Shown: positions 56,197 through 64,000, counted from the stretch's first letter. The stretch: DNA of 64,000 bases from Nitrospinota bacterium (GCA_022562795.1 JADFOP010000006.1:11939-75938), one strand, 5' to 3'. Program-made: numbers and translations. The notes: generated from the sequence alone by a model not told the origin.

Positions 56197-56613
56197 GTGT
56201 CATACCTAAAAGAGAAGTGGCAGGCCAATATAGATAAGGTAGCCTTCGCAAAAGCCTTTCCCGGACGGCAGACTGAGTGGCAGGCCTCTGTCGGAAAGAC
56301 GGTGGAGGCGGTGATTCCCGTTCCGACCGACGAGGAGACCGTGGTTCTCAGCTTTACCGACGGCGACTTCATCATCGCCCCGAAGCTGAAGGACACGCCC
56401 AAGGAGATTCTCATCGCCCTTAAAGAGGCTAAACCCGCCCTCGAGCGCTTTCACGCCGAGGCCTACAAGAAGCTGGAGGAGCTGGTAGTCCGCGACCGCG
56501 AGCTGACCCGCAACGCCCGGATGGAGCGGATCGTAGACGCGGTCCGGAACAACATGGACAAGATGCCCGACCTCAAGGCGTCCCTGCTGAACCTCCTTAA
56601 GGAGGCGGACTAG
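56197..56613 (+). CDS. Conserved-looking small soluble protein of unknown function
   Basis: I do not recognise this 138-residue protein. It starts with GTG 6 nt after AAGGAGG, a strong ribosome site, so it is very likely translated. It is mostly charged and helical, without signal peptide, membrane segments or cysteine motifs. The central part (TVEAVIPVPTDEETVVLSF, DGDFIIAPKL) would form a few strands and the rest two long helices (ALKEAKPALERFHAEAYKKLEELV). It sits between a divergent lipoate-ligase-like gene and the repeat-rich gap; no operon partner is obvious. Confidence 0.6.
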   Translation: MSYLKEKWQANIDKVAFAKAFPGRQTEWQASVGKTVEAVIPVPTDEETVVLSFTDGDFIIAPKLKDTPKEILIALKEAKPALERFHAEAYKKLEELVVRDRELTRNARMERIVDAVRNNMDKMPDLKASLLNLLKEAD

Positions 56614-56710
56614 GCGTAGCGGCGCCTCTGGCCGCCTCCTCCCAACCGCCTGCCTCTCTCCAGCTCTCCCCCCTCTCTTGCTTTAGCCGCATTAGTACGG
56701 AAAAAAACGA

Positions 56711-56743
56711 TAATTGGAAATTCGTGGAAATTCGCGGAAATTT
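56711..56743. repeat. Tandem decamer array, copy 2 (reverse orientation)
   Basis: Three near-identical decamers, AATTGGAAAT, TCGTGGAAAT and TCGCGGAAAT, read on the reverse strand as TTTCCGCGAATTTCC units. This matches the array at 36931-36957 with only a few differences, in opposite orientation. Confidence 0.7.
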
Positions 56744-56784
56744 TGACCATTATAAAGACCTCATAAGGGGAAAAACGAGCGGAG

Positions 56785-56870
56785 ACCATTAACAATGGTA
56801 AATTTGATAATATATATAATACAATATTATATATACAAATAGCTGAGAATATTATTTAAATTTAGGTTGG
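56785..56870. repeat. AT-rich segment with two perfect inverted repeats
   Basis: ACCATT-AAC-AATGGT (56785-56799) is a perfect hairpin. About 12 nt later TATATATAAT (56811-56820) and ATTATATATA (56826-56835) form a perfect 10-bp inverted repeat around ACAAT, followed by more AT-rich sequence to about 56870. The composition contrasts with the GC-rich surroundings. It might be an unwinding element, a protein site, or a remnant. Confidence 0.55.
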
Positions 56871-56976
56871 CGGTTTTGGAAGCCTACTACGGCCAGGGGT
56901 GGAGACGGAAAATATCGCTCCTCGAAGGCCAACTTTCTTATGACATCAGCCAGCCGCCAGCGCCTTTAGTTTTCAT

Positions 56977-57006
56977 TTGACAGCAGCCCCCTTGAAGACT
57001 TACAAT
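56977..57006 (+). promoter_or_regulatory. Strong sigma-70 promoter of the ABC importer genes
   Basis: TTGACA (56977-56982), an 18-nt spacer and TACAAT (57001-57006) match the consensus at 11 of 12 positions. Transcription would start near 57013, leaving a leader of about 235 nt before the binding-protein ATG. Confidence 0.75.
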
Positions 57007-57100
57007 AGATGGTCCGCGGCTATTGTCGCGGGCACCTCCCACCGAAGAGCACCAAATTGACGGTAGAACAGTCAGAATAGTAGGGGTATTCGGCAAGAAC

Positions 57101-57211
57101 GTCGTCCTGTCCCATCGGAAGGACGACAGAGGGGGGAAGGCGGAGGCGGCTCTCTCTTATCCCCGCAACGATTGCTTTGGTCGACCTTGAACGCCAGGTG
57201 GGCTCAAGGTC
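57101..57211 (+). promoter_or_regulatory. Structured 5' leader of the binding-protein mRNA
   Basis: Two perfect 8-bp hairpins lie in the leader: GTCGTCCT (57101-57108) with AGGACGAC (57120-57127), and GACCTTGA (57183-57190) with TCAAGGTC (57204-57211). The second ends 35 nt before the start codon. No known riboswitch class is recognised; a role in mRNA stability or regulation is inference. Confidence 0.45.
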
Positions 57212-57246
57212 CAAAGCTTTACCCGGAACACGGAGGAGAATCAGCA

Positions 57247-58680
57247 ATGGACGAAAAAAGCAAGAAGAAAAATGGCATCGGCAGGCGGGACTTCCTAAGA
57301 ACCGTCGGCGCCGGGCTGGTGGTAGGAGCTGCCCCGGCGGTGATCATCCCCGGCAGGGCGTTGGCAAGGGAGAAGAGCCTGAAAATCCTTCAGTGGGCCC
57401 ACTTCGTGCCACGGTACGACAAAGAGTGGTTCGACGCCTTCGCCAAGAAGTGGGGGGAGGATAACGGGGTCAACGTCGTCGTGGACCACATCCACATTGG
57501 CCAGGTTGTGGCCCGTACAGCGGCGGAATTGGCCGCCCGCGGGGGCCACGACCTCATCGAGTGGTTCTTTCCTCCGTCTCAACACGAGCCAAGCGTGCTG
57601 GACATGACCGACGTCGTCCAAGAAGCCGAAGGGCGCTTCGGAAAACAGCACCCCCTCTGCAAGCGGAGCTCCTTCAACCCGACGACCGGGAAATACTACG
57701 GCTTCTGCCACGGATGGGTCATCGACCCTGGGGACTACCGAAAGAGCCTGTGGGAGAAGGTCGGCAAGCCAGAGGGCCCCGATACCTGGGAAGACCTGAT
57801 CACCTACGGCGGGAAAATCAAAAAGGATCACGGGGTGCAGCTCGGTATCGGCCTGTCTCAAGAGCTCGACTCGAACATGGCCGCCCGGGCGCTGCTCTGG
57901 TCTTACGACACCGGCGTCCAGGATGAGCAGGAGAACGTGGCTATCAATAACGAGCGGACCGTAAAGGCTGTGGAGTATATGGCCAGGCTGTATAAATCGT
58001 CGATGACCCCGGAGGTCTTCGCTTGGTCACCTGCGTCCAACAACCGGGCCCTCATCGCTGGCAAAGCCTCCTACATCATCAACTCGGTCTCCGCCTACCG
58101 CAGCGGCCAAAAGAAGAAGCCGGAGATTGCGAAGGACGTCTACTTCGTGCCACCGCTCAAGGGCCCGGAAGGGACGCGCTGGACGAGCGAGCACGTAATA
58201 TACAACTACATCATCCCGAATTACGCCTCGAAGAATGCCGACACGGCGAAGAAATTCCTCCTCGCCCTCGTTGAGAACTACGACCAGTCGATGTACTTCA
58301 GCGAGCTCTACAACTCCCCGGCCTTTTTCAACACCAAAGTGCCGTCCGGCGACCGCGGCTACCCCCGCGTCCAAGGGGCCAAGAACCTGCGGGACCTTAA
58401 CGATGCGTGGTTCTCAAAGGACCCATTCGCTCTGCCGGGCGAGGACACGGATAAACTTAAAGGACTGAAGGACGCGGAGAAGTGGAGCACAGCCGTCGGT
58501 CATCCGGGCCCGGCCAGCCCGGCCATCGGGGAGATTTTCGACACATCTGTTATCTCGAACATGATGGCCAACGGCGCCCGCGGTCTGAAGGCTGAGACGG
58601 CGGTTGCGCAGGCGGAGATCCTGATCAAGGCGATCTTCAAGAAGTGGCGCGCGAAGGGGCTCGTGGGCGGCACGATGTAA
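57247..58680 (+). CDS. Extracellular solute-binding protein of sugar ABC transporter, Tat-exported
   Basis: This 477-residue family 1 (sugar-type) binding protein captures a substrate outside the membrane and delivers it to the permeases encoded downstream. The N-terminus carries a twin-arginine signal, GRRDFLRTVGAG (Arg13-Arg14), then a hydrophobic stretch ending APAVIIPGRALA, so it should be exported folded through Tat, which is less common than Sec for this family. The mature part begins KSLKILQWAHFVPRYDKEWF. I chose the ATG at 57247, 8 nt after GGAGGAGA. The ligand cannot be told; the genes suggest a carbohydrate or polyol. Confidence 0.9.
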   Translation: MDEKSKKKNGIGRRDFLRTVGAGLVVGAAPAVIIPGRALAREKSLKILQWAHFVPRYDKEWFDAFAKKWGEDNGVNVVVDHIHIGQVVARTAAELAARGGHDLIEWFFPPSQHEPSVLDMTDVVQEAEGRFGKQHPLCKRSSFNPTTGKYYGFCHGWVIDPGDYRKSLWEKVGKPEGPDTWEDLITYGGKIKKDHGVQLGIGLSQELDSNMAARALLWSYDTGVQDEQENVAINNERTVKAVEYMARLYKSSMTPEVFAWSPASNNRALIAGKASYIINSVSAYRSGQKKKPEIAKDVYFVPPLKGPEGTRWTSEHVIYNYIIPNYASKNADTAKKFLLALVENYDQSMYFSELYNSPAFFNTKVPSGDRGYPRVQGAKNLRDLNDAWFSKDPFALPGEDTDKLKGLKDAEKWSTAVGHPGPASPAIGEIFDTSVISNMMANGARGLKAETAVAQAEILIKAIFKKWRAKGLVGGTM

Positions 58681-58717
58681 AACGCGACTCCTCCGCTCAA
58701 CCGTGCCATGGTGATAG

Positions 58718-58755
58718 GGGGCTGGAGGCTCTATAAATTAAGGGCCTCCAGCCCC
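58718..58755 (+). terminator. Intercistronic 12-bp hairpin after the binding-protein gene
   Basis: GGGGCTGGAGGC (58718-58729) and GCCTCCAGCCCC (58744-58755) form a perfect 12-bp stem with a 14-base loop, followed by TGTTTAATT. Such hairpins between a binding-protein gene and its permease genes often attenuate transcription or stop 3' exonucleases, so that more binding protein is made. Confidence 0.65.
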
Positions 58756-58799
58756 TGTTTAATTGCCGAGAAGATTATCCCACTCAAGACGGTTAACTC

Positions 58800-58829
58800 C
58801 CCGCAGGCGGCGGCCTGCGGGTTTCTTTT
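58800..58829 (+). terminator. Rho-independent terminator between binding protein and ATPase genes
   Basis: CCCGCAGG (58800-58807) and CCTGCGGG (58814-58821) form an 8-bp GC stem with loop CGGCGG, followed by TTTCTTTT. It lies 131 nt upstream of the ATPase gene. A weak TTGTCT/TATTAT pair (58861-58887) after it could restart transcription. Confidence 0.7.
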
Positions 58830-58959
58830 GCCGCTCCTCCCTAGGCAAGCGAGGGTCTTTTTGTCTAGCTGCCCTCTATGGTATTATGAGCAATTTGAGT
58901 ACGCTTGGAGCCACTACCGAGCCCCTGGAATGCACTATCAACTAGCGGAGTAATAACTT

Positions 58960-59991
58960 ATGGCCACAGTGGAGGTTCGAGGAATCGTTAAACGGTTCGG
59001 CGATGTGACGGCCGTTGACGGCGTCGACCTGGCCACCAAGGAAGGCGAATTCCTCGTCCTGCTTGGGCCCTCGGGGTGTGGAAAAACGACCCTCTTGCGC
59101 ATGATCGCCGGGTTGGAAACTCCTACGGCCGGCGATATTCTCATTGGAGGAGAGGTCGTGACCGATTTATCTCCCCGGGCCCGCGGGATAGCCATGGTAT
59201 TCCAGAGCTACGCCCTTTACCCCCACATGACGGTCTTCAAGAACATCGTCTTTCCCCTCAAAGCCCAGAAGGTGCCCAAGGAGAAATGGACTGAGAAAGT
59301 GGAGTGGGCCGCCTCCATGTTCGGCATTGAAACCCTACTTCACCGCAAGCCCCGGGAGCTCTCCGGCGGCGAGCGGCAGCGGGTGGCCCTTGCCCGGGCC
59401 CTCGTTAGAGAGCCCAACGTCTTCTTGCTCGATGAGCCGCTCTCTAACCTAGATGCCCAGCTTCGGGCCTCCGCCCGGGAAGAGCTACAGCAACTTCAGC
59501 GCGACATCGGCACCACGACGATCTACGTGACCCACGACCAGGTGGAGGCAATGGGGCTGGGCGATAGGATCGCCGTGATGAACCACGGCAAAGTCCACCA
59601 GACCGGCACCCCACGGGAAATCTATCACGAGCCTGCCGACACCTTTGTGGCAGGGTTTTTGGGCACACCTCCGATGAACCTGCTTGATAAAGAGGACCGC
59701 ACCATCGGCTTCCGCCCCGAAAGCTTTCTCCCCCTCGAGGTGAGCGATGGTCACGATGATCTCGAAGAGTTCCAGTTCGAGGTCACCTTGGTCGAGCAAC
59801 TGGGAGCAGACCGGCTCGTTTATGGCAATGTAGGGCCCCGGTTCATCCATCGCCGCGTTGTGGCCAAGCTCCCTGCCAACGTCACCGTGCCGATCGAGTC
59901 CGGAGAAACCTACACATTCGCCGTGCTCCGGAATGACATAAAGTTCTTCGATGTGGTGACGGGCCTCAAAGCGAGTCCGATCCCCTTGTAA
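58960..59991 (+). CDS. ABC transporter ATP-binding protein, MalK/UgpC type
   Basis: This 343-residue ATPase powers the importer. Walker A is GPSGCGKTT (36-44), the Q-loop is VFQSYALYPHM, the signature is LSGGERQR (near 137), Walker B is VFLLDEPLSNLD, and the switch histidine is in YVTHDQVEA. A C-terminal TOBE-like regulatory region (about 235-343) marks the carbohydrate uptake (CUT1) group. It precedes the two permease genes by 10 nt. Confidence 0.95.
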   Translation: MATVEVRGIVKRFGDVTAVDGVDLATKEGEFLVLLGPSGCGKTTLLRMIAGLETPTAGDILIGGEVVTDLSPRARGIAMVFQSYALYPHMTVFKNIVFPLKAQKVPKEKWTEKVEWAASMFGIETLLHRKPRELSGGERQRVALARALVREPNVFLLDEPLSNLDAQLRASAREELQQLQRDIGTTTIYVTHDQVEAMGLGDRIAVMNHGKVHQTGTPREIYHEPADTFVAGFLGTPPMNLLDKEDRTIGFRPESFLPLEVSDGHDDLEEFQFEVTLVEQLGADRLVYGNVGPRFIHRRVVAKLPANVTVPIESGETYTFAVLRNDIKFFDVVTGLKASPIPL

Positions 59992-60001
59992 GGGAGGGTT
60001 G

Positions 60002-60967
60002 ATGGAAGCCGGCAAGGGGGAGGCGAGGGCCACGTCCTTTCCCGCCCCCACCTTCTTTGGTAACCTCTTTGACAGCGAGCGGTTGCTTGCCCCGCTGATG
60101 ATCGCCCCGGCCATTCTCTATATCGTGGTGCTGGTCGGAATTCCCTTTCTCCTGGCCATATACTACAGCCTCAGCGACGCCACCACGGGTGACCCGAGCC
60201 TAAATTTCGTGGGGTTGAGGAATTTTGTCGCCGTCCTCGAAGACCCGGTCTTCCGCCGATCGTTAAAGAACACCTTCATCTTCACGATAGTCTCTCAAGC
60301 TCTCGTTTTGGTACTGGCGAAAATCCTGGCGCTCGCCTTGCTCAAGGACTTTCGGGGGAAGTGGCTTGCGCGGTTCCTGATCATGCTGCCCTGGACGGCC
60401 CCCATCTCCCTTGGGGTCATCGGCTGGATGTGGATACTCGATTCGATCTTCAGCCCCATTGACTGGTCCCTGCGCTACATGGGTCTCTTAGGCAGACCCG
60501 ATGCCATCCTCGGTCCCGCCTCTAACCTCTATTGGCTTGGGGTGCCTAGCCTGGCGATGACTTCCGTGATAGTCGTCCATATTTGGCGGATGCTCCCCTT
60601 GGCGACGGTGATTTTGCTCGCGGGATTGACAGCCCTTCCCCAGGAGGTCCTCGATGCCGCCGAGGTCGATGGAGCCGGATTCTGGCGCCGCTTGTTTCAG
60701 ATCATGATCCCGCTTCTCCTCCCCATCATCAGTATCGCCGCCCTCTTCGGGGTGGTCTTTACCTTTACCGATATGGTCGTCGTATATGTGCTCACCCAGG
60801 GCGGCCCGATCCACAGCACTCAAGTCTTGGCCAGTTGGGCCTTCTTTAAGGGCATTGAGGCGGGAGACCTAGCCCAGGGCTCGGCGATCGCCATCTTTCT
60901 ATTCCCCGTGATGGCGGCCATGGCAATTTTCATGCTACGACTGGCCCGACGGACGGAGGTTGCCTGA
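60002..60967 (+). CDS. ABC transporter permease, MalF/UgpA type
   Basis: This 321-residue inner-membrane protein has six predicted helices and the cytoplasmic EAA loop VLDAAEVDGAGFWRRLFQIM-(I)P near residue 225, where it contacts the ATPase. The N-terminal segment RLLAPLMIAPAILYIVVLVGIPFLLAIYY is typical of the MalF-like subunit. I chose the ATG at 60002 after GGGAGGG. Its stop overlaps the next start (TGATG), so the two permeases are translationally coupled. Confidence 0.93.
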   Translation: MEAGKGEARATSFPAPTFFGNLFDSERLLAPLMIAPAILYIVVLVGIPFLLAIYYSLSDATTGDPSLNFVGLRNFVAVLEDPVFRRSLKNTFIFTIVSQALVLVLAKILALALLKDFRGKWLARFLIMLPWTAPISLGVIGWMWILDSIFSPIDWSLRYMGLLGRPDAILGPASNLYWLGVPSLAMTSVIVVHIWRMLPLATVILLAGLTALPQEVLDAAEVDGAGFWRRLFQIMIPLLLPIISIAALFGVVFTFTDMVVVYVLTQGGPIHSTQVLASWAFFKGIEAGDLAQGSAIAIFLFPVMAAMAIFMLRLARRTEVA

Positions 60968-61809
60968 TGTCGCGCATAAAGCGAGTAGGGGCACGTATCT
61001 CGCTCTACAGCGTCGTGACCTTCTTTGCCATCTTTTGCGCGTTCCCCTTCTTCTGGATGCTCATCACCACATTCAAGCCCGCACATGACCTCTATACCCT
61101 GGAGAACAACCCCTTCCTCTTCAACGAGCCCCCTACGCTGGAACACCTGCACCATCTCTTTTTCGACACATTGTTTGTCAAATATCTCTTCAACACTTTT
61201 TTCGTCGGGGTCGTGGTGGTGGGCATCACCCTGCTCGTGGCCGTCCCTGCCGCCTACAGCCTCGCGCGCTGGGCGGGGCGGTGGGGCGAAGGTATGGGCA
61301 TCGCCATCTTTCTCACCTATTTGGTGCCCCCCACCCTGCTCTTCATCCCGCTTTCCCGGCTCATCGGCATCCTCGGGCTCCAGGAATCCCTGTGGTCCTT
61401 AATACTCATCTATCCCACCTTCACCATTCCCTTCTGTACCTGGCTCTTGATGGGCTTCTTCAAGTCTATCCCCCGCGACATCGAGGAGCAGGCCCTGATC
61501 GACGGCCACAGCCGCCTGGGGGCGATGCTGAAGATCGTACTCCCGCTTTCCACCGCCGGGATCCTGACCGTCGTGGTCTTTACCTTTACCCTGACGATGC
61601 ATGAGTTCATCTACGCCCTGGCCTTCATCTCAAGCTCAGCCTTAAAGACTGTCAGCATCGGGGTGCCGACGGAGCTCATCGGGGAGTTCTTCGAGTGGGG
61701 CCCGCTGATGGCCGGAGCCCTAATCCCGAGCATCCCCGTGGCCCTCCTGTACACATTCTTCCTCGACAGGTTCATCGCCGGCTTTACCGTCGGCGCGGTC
61801 AAGGGCTGA
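60967..61809 (+). CDS. ABC transporter permease, MalG/UgpE type
   Basis: This 280-residue permease has six helices, the N-terminal FCAFPFFWMLITTFKP that is nearly invariant in MalG-like proteins, and the EAA loop EEQALIDGHSRLGAMLKIVLP. It ends the importer unit (binding protein, ATPase, two permeases). No sugar-processing enzyme or regulator is adjacent, so substrate prediction is not possible. The next gene lies on the opposite strand, about 90 nt on. Confidence 0.94.
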   Translation: MSRIKRVGARISLYSVVTFFAIFCAFPFFWMLITTFKPAHDLYTLENNPFLFNEPPTLEHLHHLFFDTLFVKYLFNTFFVGVVVVGITLLVAVPAAYSLARWAGRWGEGMGIAIFLTYLVPPTLLFIPLSRLIGILGLQESLWSLILIYPTFTIPFCTWLLMGFFKSIPRDIEEQALIDGHSRLGAMLKIVLPLSTAGILTVVVFTFTLTMHEFIYALAFISSSALKTVSIGVPTELIGEFFEWGPLMAGALIPSIPVALLYTFFLDRFIAGFTVGAVKG

Positions 61810-61830
61810 GGTATTCTCCCTCAAAAATAT

Positions 61831-61893
61831 TTCCACCTGGGCTGCGTGTCCGGGAAGTCGCTCATCCAGGACAACCCCATCCAGCAGGTGGAA
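61831..61893. repeat. Inverted repeat between convergent permease and HTTM genes
   Basis: TTCCACCTG (61831-61839) and CAGGTGGAA (61885-61893) are perfect complements, and GCTG/CAGC extend the pairing inward. The long loop and lack of U-tract leave a bidirectional-terminator role uncertain. Confidence 0.4.
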
Positions 61894-61896
61894 TAG

Positions 61897-63276
61897 TCAC
61901 CTTGTTTGTTTTTCTTGATTAAGGGGAAGAATCCACGGCGCCGGTGGCCAAAGCCGGCGCTTCAATTTTACAAGATTCACGTTGGGGTCGATCAAAAGCT
62001 GAGGAGGCCTTCCATTCAGTGTAACCAGCGCACGGGCTTTCACTTCAACGTCAGGATAACCTTTTTCTTTGTAGAGCTCAGCTAGATAGTGAGCAAACTG
62101 CAAGATCATGTCTGGGCTGGCAGCCATAGTGAGGTATTGATTTCGCGTTAACAAACTATTAACAATTTTTTCGGGCGGATATTCCTGTTTTTGATGGCTC
62201 TTGGCATCCGTCACATAAAAAATGCCTAAGCTTTCATTTTCATCAAGCTTCATATTCCAAGAAAAACGATAACCCTCTTCAGTCCAACTTGAGTAACCTG
62301 GGTAAAGGACTTGTCTGAACGGCACGAGCAGCTGGATTGCTAAATACACCATGAGAAAACATATTGTTAATCCCCGATAGGATGGGAACAATTCCGGGGT
62401 GGGCGTCACTTCTGCTTCAAGATCCAATTCTTTCCGTCGAACGGTCGCCATTAATCGACGCGGCCAGCTTGGGGGGAAGAATATTAGGGTGGCCGGTATC
62501 ATCAGCCACGGGAAAATTCCAATATTAAAAATATAGGCGTTCGTTAAATGAAACATTGCAGATGCGATGAATGCTATTGCCCTCGTTTTGCGAAAGAGCA
62601 AAAGCGGAACAATCAATAAATCGAAGCCCAGCCCACCATAGCTAAAGAGATAAACTACCCATTCTTCCGTGAGGAATTGGCCCAGCAGGGGAGTGCTTGT
62701 AAGCTCCGCCAGCCATGTCCTCATTGGTTCTCCGCGCAACCAGTCCGGGTTCAGCTTGGCGAGACCACCATAAAAGTAAGGAATTCCTATCTGGGCACGC
62801 AACACCCAAAGAGACCAGGCAGGAACGAATTGAGACCGCAATTTGGGATTTATTAGAGCGTCCAAGGAAAAAGAGCGATGGCAAGGGATTAGAATTAAGA
62901 GAAAGCTGAGTATAGAAACCAAATACATGTGATTTAAGTAGTAAGTCTTATCGAGCAGAAATATATAAGTAATGCCTACGAAAAACAGGGTGGCCGCGAT
63001 GCGGTGAAAAAACCCTAACGTAATGAGCGAAGCAAGTATGCCCAGCAAGGCGATAAGGTAATAGATCCCATCGCCGGGCAGGACGTGCACCCAACCAAAA
63101 CCGTAATACTTAAATTGAAATATCGGACGGAGGAAATAGCCTTCAGCCGCGCGCCAAAGACGGGTAGCCTCCCAGAGCATTACCAGCCCAAAGACCACGC
63201 GAAAGAAGACGAGGGAGGCGATATCAACAGGCTCAAACAGCTTACCGGACTTTTTTAAGATACTTTTAATTTGCAT
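61897..63276 (-). CDS. HTTM / vitamin K-dependent gamma-carboxylase-like membrane protein (copy 1)
   Basis: This 459-residue integral membrane protein resembles bacterial homologues of the vitamin K-dependent gamma-glutamyl carboxylase (HTTM domain). The N-terminal two thirds hold several helices: PVDIASLVFFRVVFGLVMLWE, YFYGGLAKLNPDWLRGEPM, and MFHLTNAYIFNIGIFPW. The C-terminal soluble part (about 340-450) includes YRFSWNMKLDE and TLNGRPPQLLIDP. Biochemical activity of bacterial members is poorly known, so carboxylation is not assured. The ATG at 63276 or the GTG at 63297 may be the start; neither has a clear ribosome site. A close paralogue follows 29 nt upstream. Confidence 0.78.
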   Translation of the reverse strand: MQIKSILKKSGKLFEPVDIASLVFFRVVFGLVMLWEATRLWRAAEGYFLRPIFQFKYYGFGWVHVLPGDGIYYLIALLGILASLITLGFFHRIAATLFFVGITYIFLLDKTYYLNHMYLVSILSFLLILIPCHRSFSLDALINPKLRSQFVPAWSLWVLRAQIGIPYFYGGLAKLNPDWLRGEPMRTWLAELTSTPLLGQFLTEEWVVYLFSYGGLGFDLLIVPLLLFRKTRAIAFIASAMFHLTNAYIFNIGIFPWLMIPATLIFFPPSWPRRLMATVRRKELDLEAEVTPTPELFPSYRGLTICFLMVYLAIQLLVPFRQVLYPGYSSWTEEGYRFSWNMKLDENESLGIFYVTDAKSHQKQEYPPEKIVNSLLTRNQYLTMAASPDMILQFAHYLAELYKEKGYPDVEVKARALVTLNGRPPQLLIDPNVNLVKLKRRLWPPAPWILPLNQEKQTR

Positions 63277-63305
63277 GTAAGGCGCAATTGTCCCCACACA
63301 TAAGA

Positions 63306-64000
63306 TTATCTTTTTTCATCAAGGGGAAGTATCCACGATGCCGGCGGCCAAAGCCGGAGCTTCACTTTCGCAAGATCCACTTCGGGGTCGATCAATAGCT
63401 GAGGCGGCCTTCCATTCAAGGAGACGGTCACTTGGGCTCTTACTTCAACGTCGGGGTAACCTCTTTTCCGGAAGCGCTCCGCAAGATAGTGGCTAAATTG
63501 AACAATCATATCCGGGCTGCTAGACATCTTTTGGAGTTGACGTTTTGTCAATAAATTATTAAGAATTCTTTCCGGTGTAAACTCCCGCTTTTGGCCGCTC
63601 TTGGGGTCGGTCACATTAAAAACAGAATAATTTTTCTTATCGTCAAGCCTCATATTCCAAGAGAAATAATATCCTTCTTGAGTCCAGCTTGAGGTGCCGG
63701 GGTAGAGACCCTGCCTGAATGGCATGAGCAGCTGGAACGCCAAATATAGAATAAAAGCGTGCGTTGTCAATAATCGGTAGAATGGGGAGATTTCCGGCAT
63801 GGGTGCCGCTTCACGTTCCGGGGGCGATTCCTTTCGTTGAACTCTTGCCAGCAATTGACGAGGCCAACTCGGGGGGAAGAATATTAAGGTTGCCGATATC
63901 ATCATCCATGGAAAAATTCCAAGCTGAAACATATAGGCATTCATTAAGTGAAACATTACAGCAAAGGTGTATGCATATGGCCGTGTTCTGCGATAGAGCA
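63306..64000 (-). CDS. HTTM / gamma-carboxylase-like membrane protein (copy 2, 5' end cut by window)
   Basis: The frame runs to the window edge. The codons before the ATG at 63956 (LYRRTRPYAYTFAV) continue the alignment with copy 1, so that ATG is not the true start and the N-terminal membrane region lies outside. The visible part ends with the same domain as copy 1: MFHLMNAYMFQLGIFPW, YYFSWNMRLDD and SLNGRPPQLLIDPEVDLAKVK. The proteins look about two-thirds identical by eye over this region, so they arose by tandem duplication. Confidence 0.78.
   Translation of the reverse strand, partial: LYRRTRPYAYTFAVMFHLMNAYMFQLGIFPWMMISATLIFFPPSWPRQLLARVQRKESPPEREAAPMPEISPFYRLLTTHAFILYLAFQLLMPFRQGLYPGTSSWTQEGYYFSWNMRLDDKKNYSVFNVTDPKSGQKREFTPERILNNLLTKRQLQKMSSSPDMIVQFSHYLAERFRKRGYPDVEVRAQVTVSLNGRPPQLLIDPEVDLAKVKLRLWPPASWILPLDEKR

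Larger units (their letters stand above)
56614..57246. other. 633-nt intergenic region upstream of the ABC importer
   Basis: This is the largest gap in the window. It contains, in order, a decamer repeat array, a perfect small hairpin, a strongly AT-rich palindromic stretch, the promoter of the importer genes, and a structured leader; each is listed separately. No credible coding frame was found in it. Confidence 0.6.

Noticed and set aside
56711-56835. CRISPR array or replication origin
   Set aside because: Units are 10-bp and contiguous with no spacers; no dnaA, dnaN or clustered DnaA boxes accompany the AT-rich stretch.

Overview
This window carries the conserved core chromosome of a diderm (Gram-negative) bacterium. 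Evidence for an outer membrane is LptE, a BamD-like lipoprotein, Lgt with several lipobox proteins, and MurJ. The sequence is GC-rich, most genes lie on the minus strand in long operons, and promoters are classical sigma-70 type (TTGACA, 16-18 nt spacer, TATAAT-like). Several traits recall Desulfobacterota, Nitrospinota or Tectomicrobia-like lineages: the order alaC-hom-thrC-apgM-lysC with no thrB, an HspR regulator, split glutamate-synthase domains and a selenoprotein. This placement is inference from gene content. No rRNA, CRISPR array, prophage or IS element was seen.

Layout. 1-4.2 kb (minus) is an envelope and redox group: HtrA protease (cut by the window edge), a TlpA-like protein that has lost both active-site cysteines, Lgt, an orphan zinc-finger anti-sigma factor, and a DsbA-like lipoprotein whose CxxC motif is written UGA-Pro-Phe-Cys, so very probably a selenoprotein. 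4.5-8 kb is recO, era, aspS. 8.3-18.5 kb is lapA, a HIT protein, ybeY, a 7TM-HD phosphodiesterase, phoH, glnD, xerD, murJ. rpsT (plus) converges on a long minus-strand unit from 18.9 to 28.4 kb: an FMN riboswitch drives ribD-ribE-ribBA-ribH, then nusB, an M17-N domain protein, a phosphoesterase, leuS, lptE and holA.

28.7-36.8 kb holds a Nudix hydrolase, ppdK, a stand-alone ACT protein, an FAH-family hydrolase, and glyS/glyQ with tandem repeats in the glyQ leader. 37-45.3 kb is the aspartate-family pathway (alaC, hom, thrC, a phosphoglycerate-mutase-like candidate homoserine kinase, lysC), preceded by the amidotransferase and GXGXG pieces of glutamate synthase without the FMN subunit. 45.5-50.2 kb has a SPOR protein, argS, a TPR protein, and ccdA converging on a redox-competent TlpA.

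50.4-54.7 kb (plus) has bamD-like, a heat-shock unit (hsp20, hspR, sigma factor) with a HAIR-like operator, pgsA-plsY and tRNA-Gly(GCC). 55-61.8 kb has a lipoate-ligase-like gene, an unknown small protein, a repeat- and AT-rich intergenic region, and a sugar-type ABC importer (Tat-exported binding protein, ATPase, two permeases). The window ends with two tandem HTTM / vitamin K-dependent gamma-carboxylase-like membrane proteins.

The strongest finding is the selenocysteine DsbA-like protein: one in-frame UGA sits exactly at the first active-site cysteine and a SECIS-like hairpin follows it. Others are the FMN riboswitch whose terminator abuts the ribD start codon, the HspR operator over the hsp20 -35 box, and a decamer repeat shared by two intergenic regions 20 kb apart.
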